A stretch of 64,000 nt of DNA from Schistosoma mansoni (GCF_000237925.1 NC_031495.1:63656939-63720938), one strand, 5' to 3'. Positions 1 through 11,587 are shown, counted from the first letter of the stretch. The notes: a model not told the origin generated them from the sequence alone. Numbers and translations: made by a program.

Positions 1-650
1 CTCAGCAAATAGTTGGCAGTTAAAACTACCTGGTTTCAATCGGGATACAATTTAAAATCAATAAGTACTGAATAGTTATTCAGGTTCAGTACAGGATTCC
101 TTAGTAACGGGAAGTAACTATTCAAGCAGAGATTGAACAGAAAACTTTCAAGTTTCTCAGCAAATAGTTGGCAGTTAAAACTACCTGGTTTCAATCGGGA
201 TACAATTTAAAATCAATAAGTACTGAATAGTTATTCAGGTTCAGTACAGGATTCCTTAGTAACGGGAAGTAACTATTCAAGCAGAGATTGAACAGAAAAC
301 TTTCAAGTTTCTCAGCAAATAGTTGGCAGTTAAAACTACCTGGTTTCAGTTGGGATACAATTTAAAATCAATAAGTACTGAATAGTTATTCAGGTTCAGT
401 ACAGGATTCCTTAGTAACGGGAAGTAACTATTCAAGCAGAGATTGAACAGAAAACTTTCAAGTTTCTCAGCAAATAGTTGGCAGTTAAAACTACCTGGTT
501 TCAGTTGGGATACAATTTAAAATCAATAAGTACTGAATAGATATTCAGTTTTAGTACAGGATTCCTTAGCAACAGGAACTAACCATTTAAGCAAAGATTG
601 AACAATAAATTCTCAAGTTTCTTAGCAAATAGTTGCCAGTTAAAACTACC
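1..650. repeat. 155-bp tandem repeat array (satellite edge)
   Basis: The unit beginning CTCAGCAAATAGTTGGCAG recurs at 1, 156, 311, 466 and, more diverged, 621, giving an exact 155-bp period. The first three to four units are nearly identical. The unit from 466 collects changes in its second half and the last one decays into unique sequence after about 650. This is the usual look of the right edge of a tandem array that continues leftward beyond the window. No coding potential is visible. Confidence 0.95.
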
Positions 651-1069
651 TAGTTGTTATTCAATAATACATATTTCAAATCTTAACAAATACTTCTTAT
701 CTATTCCTTATAAAGGTAACTTATTCAATGATTACTAATTTTAGATTTGACCCATACTAACTCATATCACCCTAATGAACATGAAATCATCATGAGAGAA
801 TTCATTAAGAAGTTTCTAATGTTAGTACTTTAAATATAACTGCTACTAGCTTTTTTTGATGGAGTTTTGTTCTCTAAGCTGGGAGGTTTGGTCATGAAGC
901 TTTCATCGTCCTACTGAACGACATCATCAGCAAAAACTTCGGGTAGAAGTTAAGCATTCTCCACCATCTCAAATGCTATAAGTTGACATAATACATAATT
1001 ATAAACTATTTCAAATCATTTTAAATAAATGAATTTGATCATTTTGTAAAACCTGACAATTTTAAAAAT

Positions 1070-1365
1070 TTAATAGTTGAGTTCATGAGTCAATGAAAGT
1101 TAGATCATCCTAGAAAATCTGGAAACACTGGATGGCCGTTTCGTCCTACTATTGGACTCCTCAGCAGTGCACATCCACGATCCTGATAAACGGACTCGAA
1201 CCCAATACCTATCGGTCTCGCGCGCGAGCATATAATATCTCTATCACTAAGCTGGTATCAACCGGGTCTGTTGTGAGATAGCAATTCACTGAAGACAACG
1301 GTGGACGGTAGTGCAATTTCGTGAATTAATTGAGGTTAGACATTAACGCCGTTGAATGCCAGATC
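1070..1365 (-). mobile_element. Family B hammerhead SINE-like element
   Basis: This copy is in reverse orientation. It has the 3' arm (GTCAATGAAAGTTAGATCATC), then the ribozyme core, then a tRNA-like region with a B-box-like GGGTTCGAGTC (reverse strand), then the distal part found in other copies (AACCGGGTCTGTTGTGAGATAG). It is moderately diverged. Confidence 0.75.
1125..1170 (-). ncRNA. Type I hammerhead ribozyme, family B
   Basis: On the reverse strand, stem I GCACTG is followed by core CTGAGGA, stem II GTCC/GGAC with loop AATAGTA, GAAA, short stem III CGGCC, cleavage triplet ATC, and the stem I return strand CAGTGT. All invariant core bases (CUGANGA, GAAA, NUH) are present. Activity is inferred from pattern only. 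Confidence 0.6.
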
Positions 1366-1560
1366 AATGATTTGACTCACCCAGAAATTGATAGATTACT
1401 ATTCATTAGTAGAACATTTTACACTAAACAAAAAATTGTAAAATTAATCAACAGAGGAACAATGTATTGATCGACTACATTACGTAATTAACTGAAAGAC
1501 AGTCTATAGAGAAGTAATGTTATTAACAATAATTTTTTTTTTGACGAAATGTTGTTTCTG

Positions 1561-1760
1561 NNNNNNNNNNNNNNNNNNNNNNNNNNNNNNNNNNNNNNNN
1601 NNNNNNNNNNNNNNNNNNNNNNNNNNNNNNNNNNNNNNNNNNNNNNNNNNNNNNNNNNNNNNNNNNNNNNNNNNNNNNNNNNNNNNNNNNNNNNNNNNNN
1701 NNNNNNNNNNNNNNNNNNNNNNNNNNNNNNNNNNNNNNNNNNNNNNNNNNNNNNNNNNNN
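1561..1760. other. Assembly gap (200 N)
   Basis: A run of 200 N; open frames crossing it are artefacts. Confidence 1.
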
Positions 1761-3220
1761 ACTATCAATAGACGTTTGAGAAAACTTTAGAATCGGACAC
1801 GTGAGGCAATCCATGAGAACTTTAACTGTTGATTTGAGCCATGTCACGAGGTGTATACTTTCATGTTGTCATTATCTACAATTAAATATATTGGGTGACA
1901 TGAAGAAAACATGAAGATGTGGTAGTATTTATTAACCTTTAAATCATGTATTATTTCATTTTTCACTATTTTAATTACTTCATCTCATATCTCTTTGAGA
2001 TCGTATATTTCTCATATTTGGAGATTTTTATTGCCGCTGAGAACATTACTCCTCTGCGTGTATGTATGTCGAACTGAGGTGAGATCGTTTGAACTGTGTT
2101 AAGGTTTTAAATTGACTACGGCTAATTGATAATCTCTCCGAAAGATAATGTCTACTGCGGTGATAATAAGTGAATGAACTTAGATTCATATGTTATTAGG
2201 TCAGGTTTCATAAAATTCATAGTAATCAATGATCATTATTATTATATATGTGAATTGAGTATTGATAAGTCTACTAATTCAACGTTAAATCCGACCTCTT
2301 ACTTCACACCTTCACATCACACGCAATAACCACTATCACATACATACTACCACAATCACACAATCACAGCCCAACATCATCACACTCATCAATAACAACG
2401 AATACTACTACTACTACTACTACTAATACTAATACTACTTATATAGATATAAGTAGATCACACTACAATCTTATAGAATCATCTCAATGTTTATTTTTCA
2501 TCGAATAAACATTCGAATTTGTTTACAAATAATTCACTTAATTTATATGATTGGAAGAAAATTAAAAAGAAAAAAAAGAGAACAAAGAAAGAGAAAGAGA
2601 AAAAAATCAATAAATAACTAATTATCTACTAGTAGTCTCCTTGTATAATCTTTACTCTTCTTCTTTTCTCTCGATTTTGATTACTAATAGTAGATATGAT
2701 AAAAGTAATTCTATTCTATAGTTAGATGATTTCGTAGGGATTTTTCTAGAAAAAAAAGAAAAATCTAGAAAATAAATTTTCTATGATTCATTCTTTTTTT
2801 TGGGGGGGGGGAAGGGGGGCTTATCTTTTCTAAACTCATCTTTGTTGATTGTACTAAAATCTAGTCTGAAAGAAATTTCAGTCTCCTTCTAAACATATTA
2901 CCATTACTGATTCATTTACTAGAGAAAAGAGAGAAAAAAGAGAAAAGAGAAAAAAGAAAAAAATTGAGGAAACTCGAATAAAAACAATATTATTGATCTA
3001 TATAGAAGAAACTGGGTTTTTCTCCATCTGGTCATACCTCTATATATATATATAACCTTCATTTCGTTAATTTCTATGTGCTGGTGTGTGTGTGTATCTA
3101 TTTATTAACCAGACTAATATATACATAAAGATTTTGTAAGATAACCGTAAAAATAATGTAAATGAATGGAACATAAGGAAACCATTTATGTACAAAAATA
3201 TTTTACTTATCTAAGATTAT
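1761..3220. other. Non-coding AT-rich stretch with simple repeats
   Basis: No gene is recognised. It holds an (ACT)n tract near 2401-2440, several A/G-rich tracts (2560-2610, 2920-2970), a T8-G10 homopolymer junction near 2792-2812 and a short (TA)n near 3042. Weak TATA-like and start-like strings are not interpretable here. Confidence 0.6.
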
Positions 3221-3224
3221 ATAG

Positions 3225-3480
3225 TTGAAATCATGAGTCACTTGAAACTAGACCACCATAGAAAACCTTGAAGCACTGCTTGATGGCCGTTTCGTTCTAG
3301 TATGGGACTCCTCATCAGTGTGTATCCACGATCCTGCCTCGCGATATTCGAACTCAGGATCTATCACTCTCGCGCATGAGCGCTTGACTACTAGACCACT
3401 GAGCCGGTATCCAACGGTGTTAATGTCTAACTTCAACCATGATTTCAATTATATAAAATTACTAAAATCTCCACAAAACC
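3225..3480 (-). mobile_element. Family B hammerhead SINE-like element
   Basis: Reverse-oriented copy: arm at 3225-3285, decayed ribozyme region at about 3285-3325, tRNA-like part (reverse B box GAGTTCGAATATCGCG) and the terminal tail ATTACTAAAATCTCCACAAAACC at 3459-3482. The core here reads CACTGATGAGGA with GAACGAAAC, so the ribozyme is shifted or degraded. Confidence 0.75.
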
Positions 3481-3649
3481 CTCTTCTAATAATTATCTAA
3501 CATTAGTTCATTTGTGTATATTGTCTATATATTATAGTTTAGAGGTGGGATACGAGGATTAAGGAATATAGAACCCATGAGAATTATTTAGAAAAATATC
3601 TGGATAAACAATTATAATTGAAAGAATTTCATGTTACTATTTTACATAT

Positions 3650-3650
3650 A

Positions 3651-3682
<32 letters not shown>

Positions 3683-4236
3683 GCCTGTTATCCCTCATGG
3701 AGGAGTATAGGCCGCTCACCAGCATTCTCCATCCAACTCTGTCCTGAGCCTTCCTTCCCAGTTCTTTCCAGTTAACATTCATCCTTTTCATATATGCTTC
3801 TATTTCTCGGCGTAAGGTGTTCTTTGACCTTCCTCTTTTCTGCTTCCCTTCACCATTCCAAGTTAGGGTTTGCCTTGTAATGCAGTTTGGTGATTTCCTT
3901 AATGTATATCCAATCCACTTCCAACATCTTTTCGTAATTTCCTCTTCAGCTGGAAGCTGGTTTGTCCTCTCTCATAAAATGCTGTTGTTGATATTATCCG
4001 GCCAGTGATTGTTGAGTATTTTGTGTAGACAACTGTTTATAAATACTTGTACCTTCTTGACGATCGATGTAGAAGTTCTCCGTGTTTCAGCTCCATACAG
4101 TAGGACTGTGTTGACGTTCGTATTGAAGATTCTCACTTTGAAGTTAGTCGACAGTTGCTTTGAGTTCCATATGTTCTTCAATTGTAGAAATGCGGGTCAT
4201 CTGCGAAGTCCAAATCATCTAATTGATTTTATATAG
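3650..4236 (-). mobile_element. RTE-clade LINE fragment (3' part)
   Basis: The reverse strand encodes the C-terminal part of the widespread schistosome RTE endonuclease-reverse transcriptase, e.g. [20 protein letters not shown] (4181 downward) followed by [19 protein letters not shown]. It ends at a (TTAC)n tail at 3650-3681. Near 4190-4236 the frame jumps to the upstream catalytic-domain segment QLDDLDFADD-like, so a few hundred bases are deleted internally. It is a dead 5'-truncated copy. Confidence 0.85.
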
Positions 4237-4400
4237 TTGAAGTCAATTGAATCTAGACCACCATGGAAAACCTGGAAACACTGGACGGCCGTGGAGTTCA
4301 ACCAGGTCTGTTAGGAGATATCAACTCACTGAAGACATTGGTGAATGGTTGCTTAATTTTGTGGATTGGTTGAAGTTAGACATTAACACCGTTGGATGAC
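4228..4400 (-). mobile_element. Family B element, internally deleted
   Basis: The left arm (TTGAAGTCAATTGAATCTAGACC...GGACGGCCGT) is joined directly to the distal segment (GGAGTTCAACCAGGTCTGTTAGGAGATA). The second half of the ribozyme and the tRNA-like part are missing. The next 500 bases (4400-4890) hold nothing recognisable. Confidence 0.6.
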
Positions 4401-4894
4401 GGCTCTGATATAGGATTGTAACTGAGTAAAAACAAAAAAAAATAAAAAGTTTAAAATGAAACCCATTCTCTTGTCTAAACAACTTGAAGTACGTAATTAC
4501 ACTAACTATCTCACATCAGATATGTAGGGTCTTATAGGACTTTGTTCCGAAATGTCATCACTGGATTTCTTCTTTTGGCATCAAAGTAACCAAATTGATC
4601 GTCATATGGATCAAATAGATTTGCACGTTGACAACAACCTGATTGTAAACTTCAAACACTCAACAAGGACTTAATATTATTGTTCATTGATAGGAGTCAA
4701 GTGTAAATTGTAAAATGATCAATGTTTTAAGTCAATGTATATTTATAAACAAGTGTTTCAATGAATGAAAACCAATAAATCGAAATTAAGAGACGTAAAC
4801 ATAAAGTTAACAATATACATTATACCATATAAAATGATTCTTGATTAAGATGCACTAACAAAATACTGTCCACATTTGTACACACTGATACAAT

Positions 4895-5404
4895 TCCCTG
4901 GTACGGCCGAGAGGGGGAAAGTTAGCTCTTCCTCTCGAAATGTTCCCACATGGCCACGTGCATACAACCACTGCCAGGGAAATCCTACTCACTGCCTTCT
5001 CGCGGCTTTACTGTTGTTTACGAAGTTGAGAGGATGAAAAACGAATGTACGGCGCTTTAACCGGGTTGGTAGATACGGACGGTCCACCCAGGGGAGTTGG
5101 AAAACCCTGGTTCCAGACCATTGGTGCACATGGGCTCCAGGATCCTGAGGTAACAAATGGCGTATGAACCAATTATTGGTCATCGGCTACCATGGGGCTG
5201 CATCTCCTGACGTTACTCCACCGTCTTGTGGATTAGACCTTTAGGTCGAAGGCTCCGGGTGTGGCCTTCTAAGAAGACCACTTGTTTCGGTTTGGGCACT
5301 CGGTTAGTGGTGCAGCCCTCACACAAGTCGAATGATTTATGTTGCTCATATCTATTTGGTATCTCCTTGTACCAATGTTTATGTGTTTAAATAAATAAAT
5401 AAAT
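4895..5404 (+). repeat. Family C ~510-bp interspersed repeat
   Basis: Copy in + orientation, running from CTGGTACGGCCGAGAGGGGG to the tail ACCAATGTTTATGTGTTTAAATAAATAAATAAAT. The ATAAn tail and the target-site duplications seen at the copy at 56789 suggest LINE-mediated spread. This copy is diverged and its internal frame is broken. Confidence 0.8.
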
Positions 5405-5817
5405 GACCTTAATGGCCACGTAAATATCGCTTTAGTTAATTAGTATTTCGTCTAATTATCTTAATTTAAAAATAATTTTCAACGTTTCACAGCTCATTTG
5501 GGACAGTATCTGCATTACGAGTTCCTTGAATAACACTGTTTTCTCACTTCAGTCTTAGTTGATTCATCTTAATATAGGTTTCGACAATTAAACCTGAATG
5601 AATGATAATTTTAATGACAGTTCGAAATAAAACTCATTATTTAGATTGGAACTGAATTGATGTAACAAAAATGACGTTTTACAGATTGGTCAATTAGGCA
5701 GTGAACCAGTAAATCAAAGAGATTAAATTTATCATCAATTGAAATTTCTTTTCCATGAGAAGTAAACAGTACATACAACGACTTTGAAACTGAAGTAGTT
5801 AGCTTCGATTTGGTGAA

Positions 5818-6020
5818 TTTTGATGGAGTTTTGTTTCCTGACTTGGATATTCCGGTCATAGAGCTTTCATCTTTATTCTTGACGACATCATCAGGTAGAA
5901 GTGTTGATGTCCTTCCGAATAACGATATAAGCTCCACAACCAAACTATCCATCTCAGAGAACAAAACTCCAGCAAAATCATCTACCTGAGTTATAAATCT
6001 TTTCCATCATCTCATTTGAT
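5818..6020. repeat. Family G short interspersed repeat
   Basis: The TGGAGTTTTGTTTCCTGACT...CATAGAGCTTTCATC...GACGACATCATCAG block, and an inverted AGAACAAAACTCCAGCAAAATC block, recur at about 853-990, 11158-11310 and 38810-39010. The inverted pairing of GGAGTTTTGTT with AACAAAACTCC gives a hairpin-like layout. No family name is assigned. Confidence 0.6.
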
Positions 6021-6231
6021 GAATTAATTTGTATATCTTGTTTGTCATTACCTATCACATGGTTGCTTAATGCTATTTTTTACATTCTAAGTTTTAAACT
6101 CTTTTAAGAGTATTATTACCATTATATATGTTATCAATCAAAGATAACTACATACAAGTTACTCCAATTTGCTTGAAAATAGGTTTAATTATATACCAGT
6201 TTCAAGTTATAAATCATAGTAGTTTGTATTA

Positions 6232-6500
6232 TAAGCAAAGATGGATAATAGCTAGCAGTGGAATCCAGGACGCGCGTCTCATCCTATTTGGGACTCGTCA
6301 GCTGGATGTAACTGCATCTCAGAGTTGATGTTCACTCTGGGACTCGAACCCAATACCTTTCGCTTCAGACGCCATCGCTTTACCCACTCAGTTACTAATC
6401 TTTGATAGCCACTTGCTTGTGCAACCGGGTGAAGTTTACATTCACTTGATATTGTTTGTTTAAATCTTCAATGAGAAGATTCAAACAAACAATACCAAGT
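6232..6500 (-). mobile_element. Sm-alpha-like (family A) element with terminal hairpin
   Basis: Reverse-oriented Sm-alpha unit. The ribozyme region is at about 6262-6315 (stem I strands GGATGTAACTGC and CAGTGGAATCC; the GAAA core reads GAGA on the reverse strand, so it is probably inactive). The B box is GGTTCGAGTCCC (reverse). It ends in an inverted repeat at 6451-6502, where TTCACTTGATATTGTTTGTTT faces AAACAAACAATACCAAGTGAA with only about 15 bases between. Confidence 0.8.
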
Positions 6501-6764
6501 GAATAGTAGTTTGTAGTTTGATATTTCACTTACATAATTATGTAATTTATAGATAATAATAATCATAACCAAATAGTAATTGTGACAAATTAATTGGTAT
6601 TCGAAATTTTAAATAAGGAATTTGATTTATGTGGTATAGTATCTTTGACTGTGATATTGAGCGACTCGCTTCGAATCTCACAAAGATCATTTATTCAGAA
6701 TGGAGGTTTGTGGAAATTGTAGTAATTTTGATATCAGTATAAGGTTGTAGAGATTGTTGGGTAT

Positions 6765-7115
6765 TAAATTGATATCATGAGTGAATCAATGTTAGACTAT
6801 CATTGGAAAACTGGAAACTCTGGACGGCAGTTTCGTCTTAGTATTGGATTCCTCAACAGTGTGTATCCATGATCTCGCATGCGAAACCGAACCCAGGACC
6901 TCCGGTCTCACGCTTGGACGCTTGAACTCTAGACCACTGGACCGGCGCCACCGTCCACCATTGTCTTCAGTGAGTAACTGACACACAACAGACACGGTTG
7001 AACTCCAATGGTCACAGCTTCTCACTAGAACTCCAGGAAATCATCTTGAAGTCAGTCACTAGCGAACCCATGATAATAATCATCAATGGTAGTCTAGCTC
7101 AAATCAACTCATGAA
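6765..7115 (-). mobile_element. Family B element with both arms
   Basis: It starts with ATCATGAGTGAATCAATGTTAG, carries a decayed ribozyme core (CCTCAACAGTGTG on +), a degraded tRNA-like part, the distal segment with GTCTTCAGTGAGTAACTG, and closes with an inverted arm GTAGTCTAGCTCAAATCAAC / TCATGAATTC. The stretch 7120-7730 has no recognisable feature. Confidence 0.65.
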
Positions 7116-7730
7116 TTCAAATATTAAGATCATTTAGAGATTGAAGATATATCTTGCTGACTCATGTTACCATTGAACTAATGTCTCATTGAACTTTCAG
7201 TTAAATGCTTTCAACTATCTTACAAATTGTTATCTACATTTCATCATAGAATCACCAATTTTCATTTCACAACATTTAACTACTTGGATAAATATCTATC
7301 TCATGAGATATTCTAGAATCTCTTTACTAGATTCAAAGTGTCAGTTGAATTATCCAGTAAAGTTTTCTACTACAGTTACGACTTGTATCTTACAAACTGT
7401 TGGACCTTTTATTCAATAACCGAAAGAAAATGAGAATACTACTAATATTGGTCAAAAGCCTGAACAAAACAATCATGATTACTACACTCTTATGTTGTCA
7501 TAGTACAGTTGAAATCGATAAACGATGTATAATGGTTTAATTAACTCATTAAAATTGTCATAATCATTTGTTTAGACATGAGATGTATGCAAAATTAATG
7601 AATTTCAGTCTGGCTGATGAAGAAAATATTCAACTGAAGTGATGAATACAACTTTCTTTGATTAGTTTATCGTATTAGGAATTTTCTAGAGTTATATTTC
7701 AATAATCATTTTAATAGTAGTAATCATCAA

Positions 7731-8190
7731 CTCTGGGATGCAGGTACATCCAGCTGACGAGTCCCAAATAGGACGAAACGTGCTTCCTGGATTCCGCTGT
7801 TAGACATCATCCATCTTTGTTTATAACACTTGTTAACTAAGGCAATATCGAGGCAATACGCACAGTATGCACAAATACCAATAAGAGACTGATCAATTAC
7901 AGTCTTCAACATCATTTGGAAGATACAAACAAACAATAATAAGTGAATGTAAACTTCATCGCATTGCACAAGCAAGTGGCTATCAGGACTCAGTAGCTGA
8001 GTGGATAATGCGATGACGTTTGAAGCGAAATGTGCTGGGTTCGAGTTCCAGAGTGAACATCAAATCTGAGATGCAGTTACATCCAGTTGACGAGACCCAA
8101 ATAGGACGAAACGCGTATCCTGGATTCCACTGCTATCCACTATCCATCTCTGCTTATAATCATTGGGAAGATTCAAACAAACAATACCAA
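7731..8190 (+). mobile_element. Tandem Sm-alpha-like dimer (family A)
   Basis: Two head-to-tail units. The first runs from the ribozyme (7743) through ATCCATCTTTGTTTATAAC, GCAATACGCACAGTATGCAC and the ACAAACAATAATAAGTGAAT arm. It is followed by CAAGTGGCTATCAGGACTCAGTAGCTGAGTGG (A-box region) and the B box GGGTTCGAGTTCC (8038). The second ribozyme region lies at about 8075-8130. Sm-alpha was first described as tandem schistosome satellite DNA encoding hammerheads, so this is a relic of that arrangement. Confidence 0.85.
7743..7797 (+). ncRNA. Type I hammerhead ribozyme, Sm-alpha type
   Basis: Stem I GGTACATCCAG pairs with CTGGATTCC. Core CTGACGA (7754-7760), stem II GTCC/GGAC around CAAATA, GAAA (7775-7778), a very short stem III and cleavage triplet TTC at 7784-7786 follow. 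All core positions match the published Sm-alpha hammerhead consensus. The weak stem III is a known trait of this class. Cleavage itself is inferred. Confidence 0.8.
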
Positions 8191-8509
8191 ATGAGTGGTT
8201 ATATTGGTTCGTTTTTTATCAAACAACGATACCATCAAATTACTATCTTATTTGGCAATAATAAATTATAACCTACTGTATTAATTGAATTCAGTAGATT
8301 ATATTTCTTATTAGAATCCTCAGGCTAAGTGACTTTACAACATATTCATTGTTACAAACAGTAGGCATCTTGAATATTTCAGTAATGACAGTATAATGCA
8401 AGACATTCAATCTTGGTCGTTTGGACAGGGTTGTTTTTGAGGCTGCTTTTCCGGAATAATTTCAGTTGAAGTACTGAATATATTTGAACGAGGATTTTCG
8501 TTATGAATT

Positions 8510-8632
8510 GACGTTCGTGGATCGTGGATGCACACTGCTGACGAGTCCCATAACAGGACGAAACGGCCGTCCATTGCTTCAAGGTTTTCCATGGTGGTCT
8601 AGCTTCAATTGACTCACGCTTTCAACTATGAA
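8510..8632 (+). mobile_element. Family B element, 5'-truncated
   Basis: The copy begins near GGATCGTGGATGCACACTGC, contains an intact hammerhead and ends in the arm TTTTCCATGGTGGTCTAGCT / TCAATTGACTCACGCTTTC / AACTATGAAAATT. The tRNA-like 5' part is absent. Confidence 0.8.
8533..8577 (+). ncRNA. Type I hammerhead ribozyme, family B
   Basis: Stem I CACTG, core CTGACGA, stem II GTCC/GGAC with loop CATAACA, GAAA, palindromic stem III CGGCCG, triplet GTC, return strand CATTG (one mismatch). The core is complete. Confidence 0.65.
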
Positions 8633-8879
8633 AATTATGTTTATTATTAGTTCCTAGTTCATATTCAGTGAGTTACTTAATCAATAAATTGTAATTTTTT
8701 TATTTACATTAATTATTAGTTATATTATTAACCTACTGTTGTCAGTACAACCTCACAGTATGTGGTACATCTAGTTAAGTACCAAATAGAAGAGGACCAA
8801 CTATTTTAAGGAACCATAGTATAAAATTGATTGAAAGAAATATATTCATCAGTAAATCTTTATAAAAAGGTGTCATATA

Positions 8880-8968
8880 TGTTACTTACATACTTACGCT
8901 TGTTACCCCTCATGGAGGAGCATAGGCCACCCACCAGCAAACACTCTTCATCCAACCCTGTCCTGGTT
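8880..8968 (-). mobile_element. RTE LINE 3'-end fragment
   Basis: The reverse strand matches the last ~75 bases of the RTE ORF and its TAAGTAAGTAA tail (TTACTTACATACTTACG on +, then CCCTCATGGAGGAGCATAGG). Short truncated insertion. Confidence 0.8.
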
Positions 8969-9235
8969 ACTTATATCCACATAAGTAGTATATTACGACG
9001 GTCAGGCATTGAATGTATTTCAGTAGAAGATCGATAACGAAAGAAGGGAAATGAAATTGTATGAACAATAATAATCGGAAACTATGGACTGATATTTGAA
9101 GAAGGAACAGTTAAGATTGAGACAATTGATTGATAGTTTGCAAATTAACTGTTTACTGAATGGTTGTCAGACTTCAGTGAGATATTCTGTAATTTTGTGC
9201 TCAAATACATTCGATTGTCCCCACTCGTGTTCTTG

Positions 9236-9440
9236 TTCACTACAGAGCATAGGCCATCCACCAACAAGCACTATTCATCCAACCCTGTCCTGGTCAATCC
9301 TTCCCAGTTCTTTCTATTTACCATTCATCCTTTTCATGTCTGCTTTCAATTCTCAACAAAGTGTGTTCTTTGGCCTTCCTATTTTCTGTTAACCTTTAGG
9401 ATTCCAAGTTAGGGCTTACCTCGTGATGCGGTTTGTATAT
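9236..9440 (-). mobile_element. RTE LINE fragment
   Basis: Reverse-strand remnant of the RTE C-terminal region (GCATAGGCCATCCACCAACA to CTCGTGATGCGGTTTG on +), equivalent to the segment that encodes the [22 protein letters not shown] end. The (TTAC)n tail is missing. Confidence 0.7.
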
Positions 9441-9574
9441 GTATAATGTATGAACAGATCAACAATAAATTTATTTAAAAGAAACACTCACGTACAATGA
9501 ATTAATACTGTTAAAAAACAGATTACAATTACACATGAATTAAAAGATATTAATAAATATAGCTAAATGGATAA

Positions 9575-10575
9575 TCTAAACCATGATGCATGGAGGGCAG
9601 CTGACAGATGCATTTCCAGTAAGGACTGGAGCCGGACAAGGCTGTCTACTCTTCCCCTTCCTCTTTCTTCTGGTGATTGACTGGATTATGAAGATCTCGA
9701 AATCTGAGGGCATGTACGGAATACAATCGACTTGTCAGAATCAACTAGATGATTTGCACTTCGCGGATGACCTAGCCCTCCTCTCTCATACACACGAACA
9801 AATACAGACGAAGACAACAATGTAGCAGCAGCCTCTGCATCAATACGCCCCAACATACACAAAGGAAAAAGCAAGATTCTCAAATACAACACGGAGAACA
9901 TCAACCCAATCTTACTTGATGATGAAACTCTGGAAGAGGTGGAAACATTCACATACCTGGGAAGCATCATCGATAAACAAGAAGGATCGGATGCAGATGT
10001 AAAGGCGAGGATTGGCAAAGCAAGGGCAGCATTCCTACAACTGAAGAATATATCGAACTCAAAACAACTGTCGACTAACTTCAAAGTGAGAATCTTCAAT
10101 ACGAACGTCAACACAGTCAGTCCTACTGTATGGAGCTGAAACGCGGAGAACTACTAAAACCATTGTCAAGAAGGTACAAGTATTTATAAACAGTTGTCTA
10201 CACAAAATACTCAACATTCACTGGCCGGATACTGTCATTAACAGCGTTTTATGAGAGAGGACAAACCAGCTTCCAGCTGAAGAGGAAATTACGGAAAGAC
10301 GTTGGAAGTGGATAGGACATACATCAAGGAAATCACCAAACTGCATCACGAGGCAAGCACTAACTTGGAATGGTGAAGGGAAGCAGAAAAGAGGAAGGTC
10401 AAAGAACACCATACGCCGAGAAATAGAAGCAGATATGAAAAGGATGAATGTTAACTGGAAAGAACTGGAAAGGATTGTTTGGGACAGGGTTGGATGAAGA
10501 ATGGTAGTGTGCGGTCTATGCTCCTCCATGAGGAGTAAAAGGCGTATGTAAGTAAGTAAGTAGGTAAGTAAGAAT
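9575..10575 (+). mobile_element. RTE-clade LINE, 5'-truncated, with (GTAA)n tail
   Basis: Encodes the end of the reverse transcriptase: [19 protein letters not shown] at about 9601 and the catalytic block DDLHFADDLALLSHTHEQ (YADD-box equivalent, here FADD). The C-terminal region follows ([12 protein letters not shown], then [16 protein letters not shown]), but split between frames, so the copy is dead. It ends with GTAAGTAAGTAAGTAGGTAA at about 10550. Compared with full elements of the clade it lacks the endonuclease domain and first RT half. Confidence 0.9.
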
Positions 10576-11157
10576 CTAAACCAGACTAATATTATCTAAC
10601 TGTAAAAATCCTATATCTTATCTAAAAAGTATTGGCTTACATAATGATTTTTGTTTAATATACAACAAAACAGTTACTAAGATCCCTGATTGAATGTATT
10701 ACATATCAATCCCAATGATATGACTCTATTAATTTTCCATTTTATCTTTCATTGAATACTATCATCTTTATTGTCTTGTATCCCAATGATGTAACTTTTT
10801 TTCCTTTCAAATTTATGTTTCCATGACCATTGTAGTACTTTCTTGTCCCGTTTTTTTCGATTCTCTCAGTGTTTGTATATGGTTATACATTGATTTATAG
10901 TTTCCTGTTAATTTCTTTACCTGTCCGTATTATATCTTATAGCCTGAATACCCTATAAATGTATAACGGGACACAAACCCACAAGATATAACAGTCCGTC
11001 TATACAATTCTCTGTCTAGTTGTTACCATATTGATTTCAATAATAATTGACTTATTTGTTAATTCTTTTTTTTAAAAAAAACTACTTATGAGATATTGTA
11101 AAGGGAAATTGTACTATGGGAAATGGATCATTTTTTGTTTGTTATTGTAATAAAGTA
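10576..11157. other. No recognisable feature
   Basis: AT-rich non-coding sequence; no exon, repeat family or RNA gene seen. Confidence 0.5.
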
Positions 11158-11339
11158 ATCTTGATAGAGTTTTGTTCTTTGAGCTGAATAGTTTAGTCAT
11201 TGAGCTTTCATCGTTCTTGTGAACAACATCATCGGCATTGATTTCAGATGGAACAAAACTTCATCAAAATCATCCAGCTCAGCTACAAATTTTCTTCATC
11301 ATCTCTAAAGTAAACTTGATAATGAAGTATAATAATTTT

Positions 11340-11535
11340 ATTGGTTGATATTATGAGTCAATTGAAGCTAGACTACCATAGAAAACCTGGAAGCACTAGA
11401 CGGTTGTTTCGTCCAATTGTGGGACTCTTCTGCACTGTGCATTCATGATCCAAGTTTTCCATAGTAGTCTAACTTCAAGTGACTCATGGTGTCAACTATC
11501 AAAATTACTATAATATCCACAAAAACCCCTTTTGA
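11340..11535. mobile_element. Short fold-back family B derivative
   Basis: The left arm (TATGAGTCAATTGAAGCTAG ... CTAGACGGTTGTTTCGTCC) runs through a half ribozyme to CATGATCC and then jumps to AAGTTTTCCATAGTAGTCTA and the inverted arm. The variant ACTACCATAG in the left arm is mirrored as CTATGGTAGT-type bases in the right arm. The tail ACTATAATATCCACAAAAACC follows. The tRNA-like region is missing. Confidence 0.7.
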
Positions 11536-11587
11536 AATCAAAATAATTACTTTATTTAACCTAAATACCTTAAGAGTTTCAATTATA

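Noticed and set aside
1-650. CRISPR-like array
   Set aside because: Repeats are 155 bp and directly adjacent without spacers in a metazoan genome; a satellite.
1488-1847. Open frames running across the N run
   Set aside because: Made of undetermined bases; not evidence for a gene.
3650-3681. (TTAC)n microsatellites as independent repeats
   Set aside because: They sit exactly at the 3' ends of RTE LINE copies, so they are LINE tails.
6262-6315. Reverse Sm-alpha hammerhead called as active
   Set aside because: The conserved GAAA reads GAGA and stem II is mismatched; probably inactive.
10218-10529. 103-residue reverse frame
   Set aside because: Shadow of the RTE LINE ORF on the other strand.
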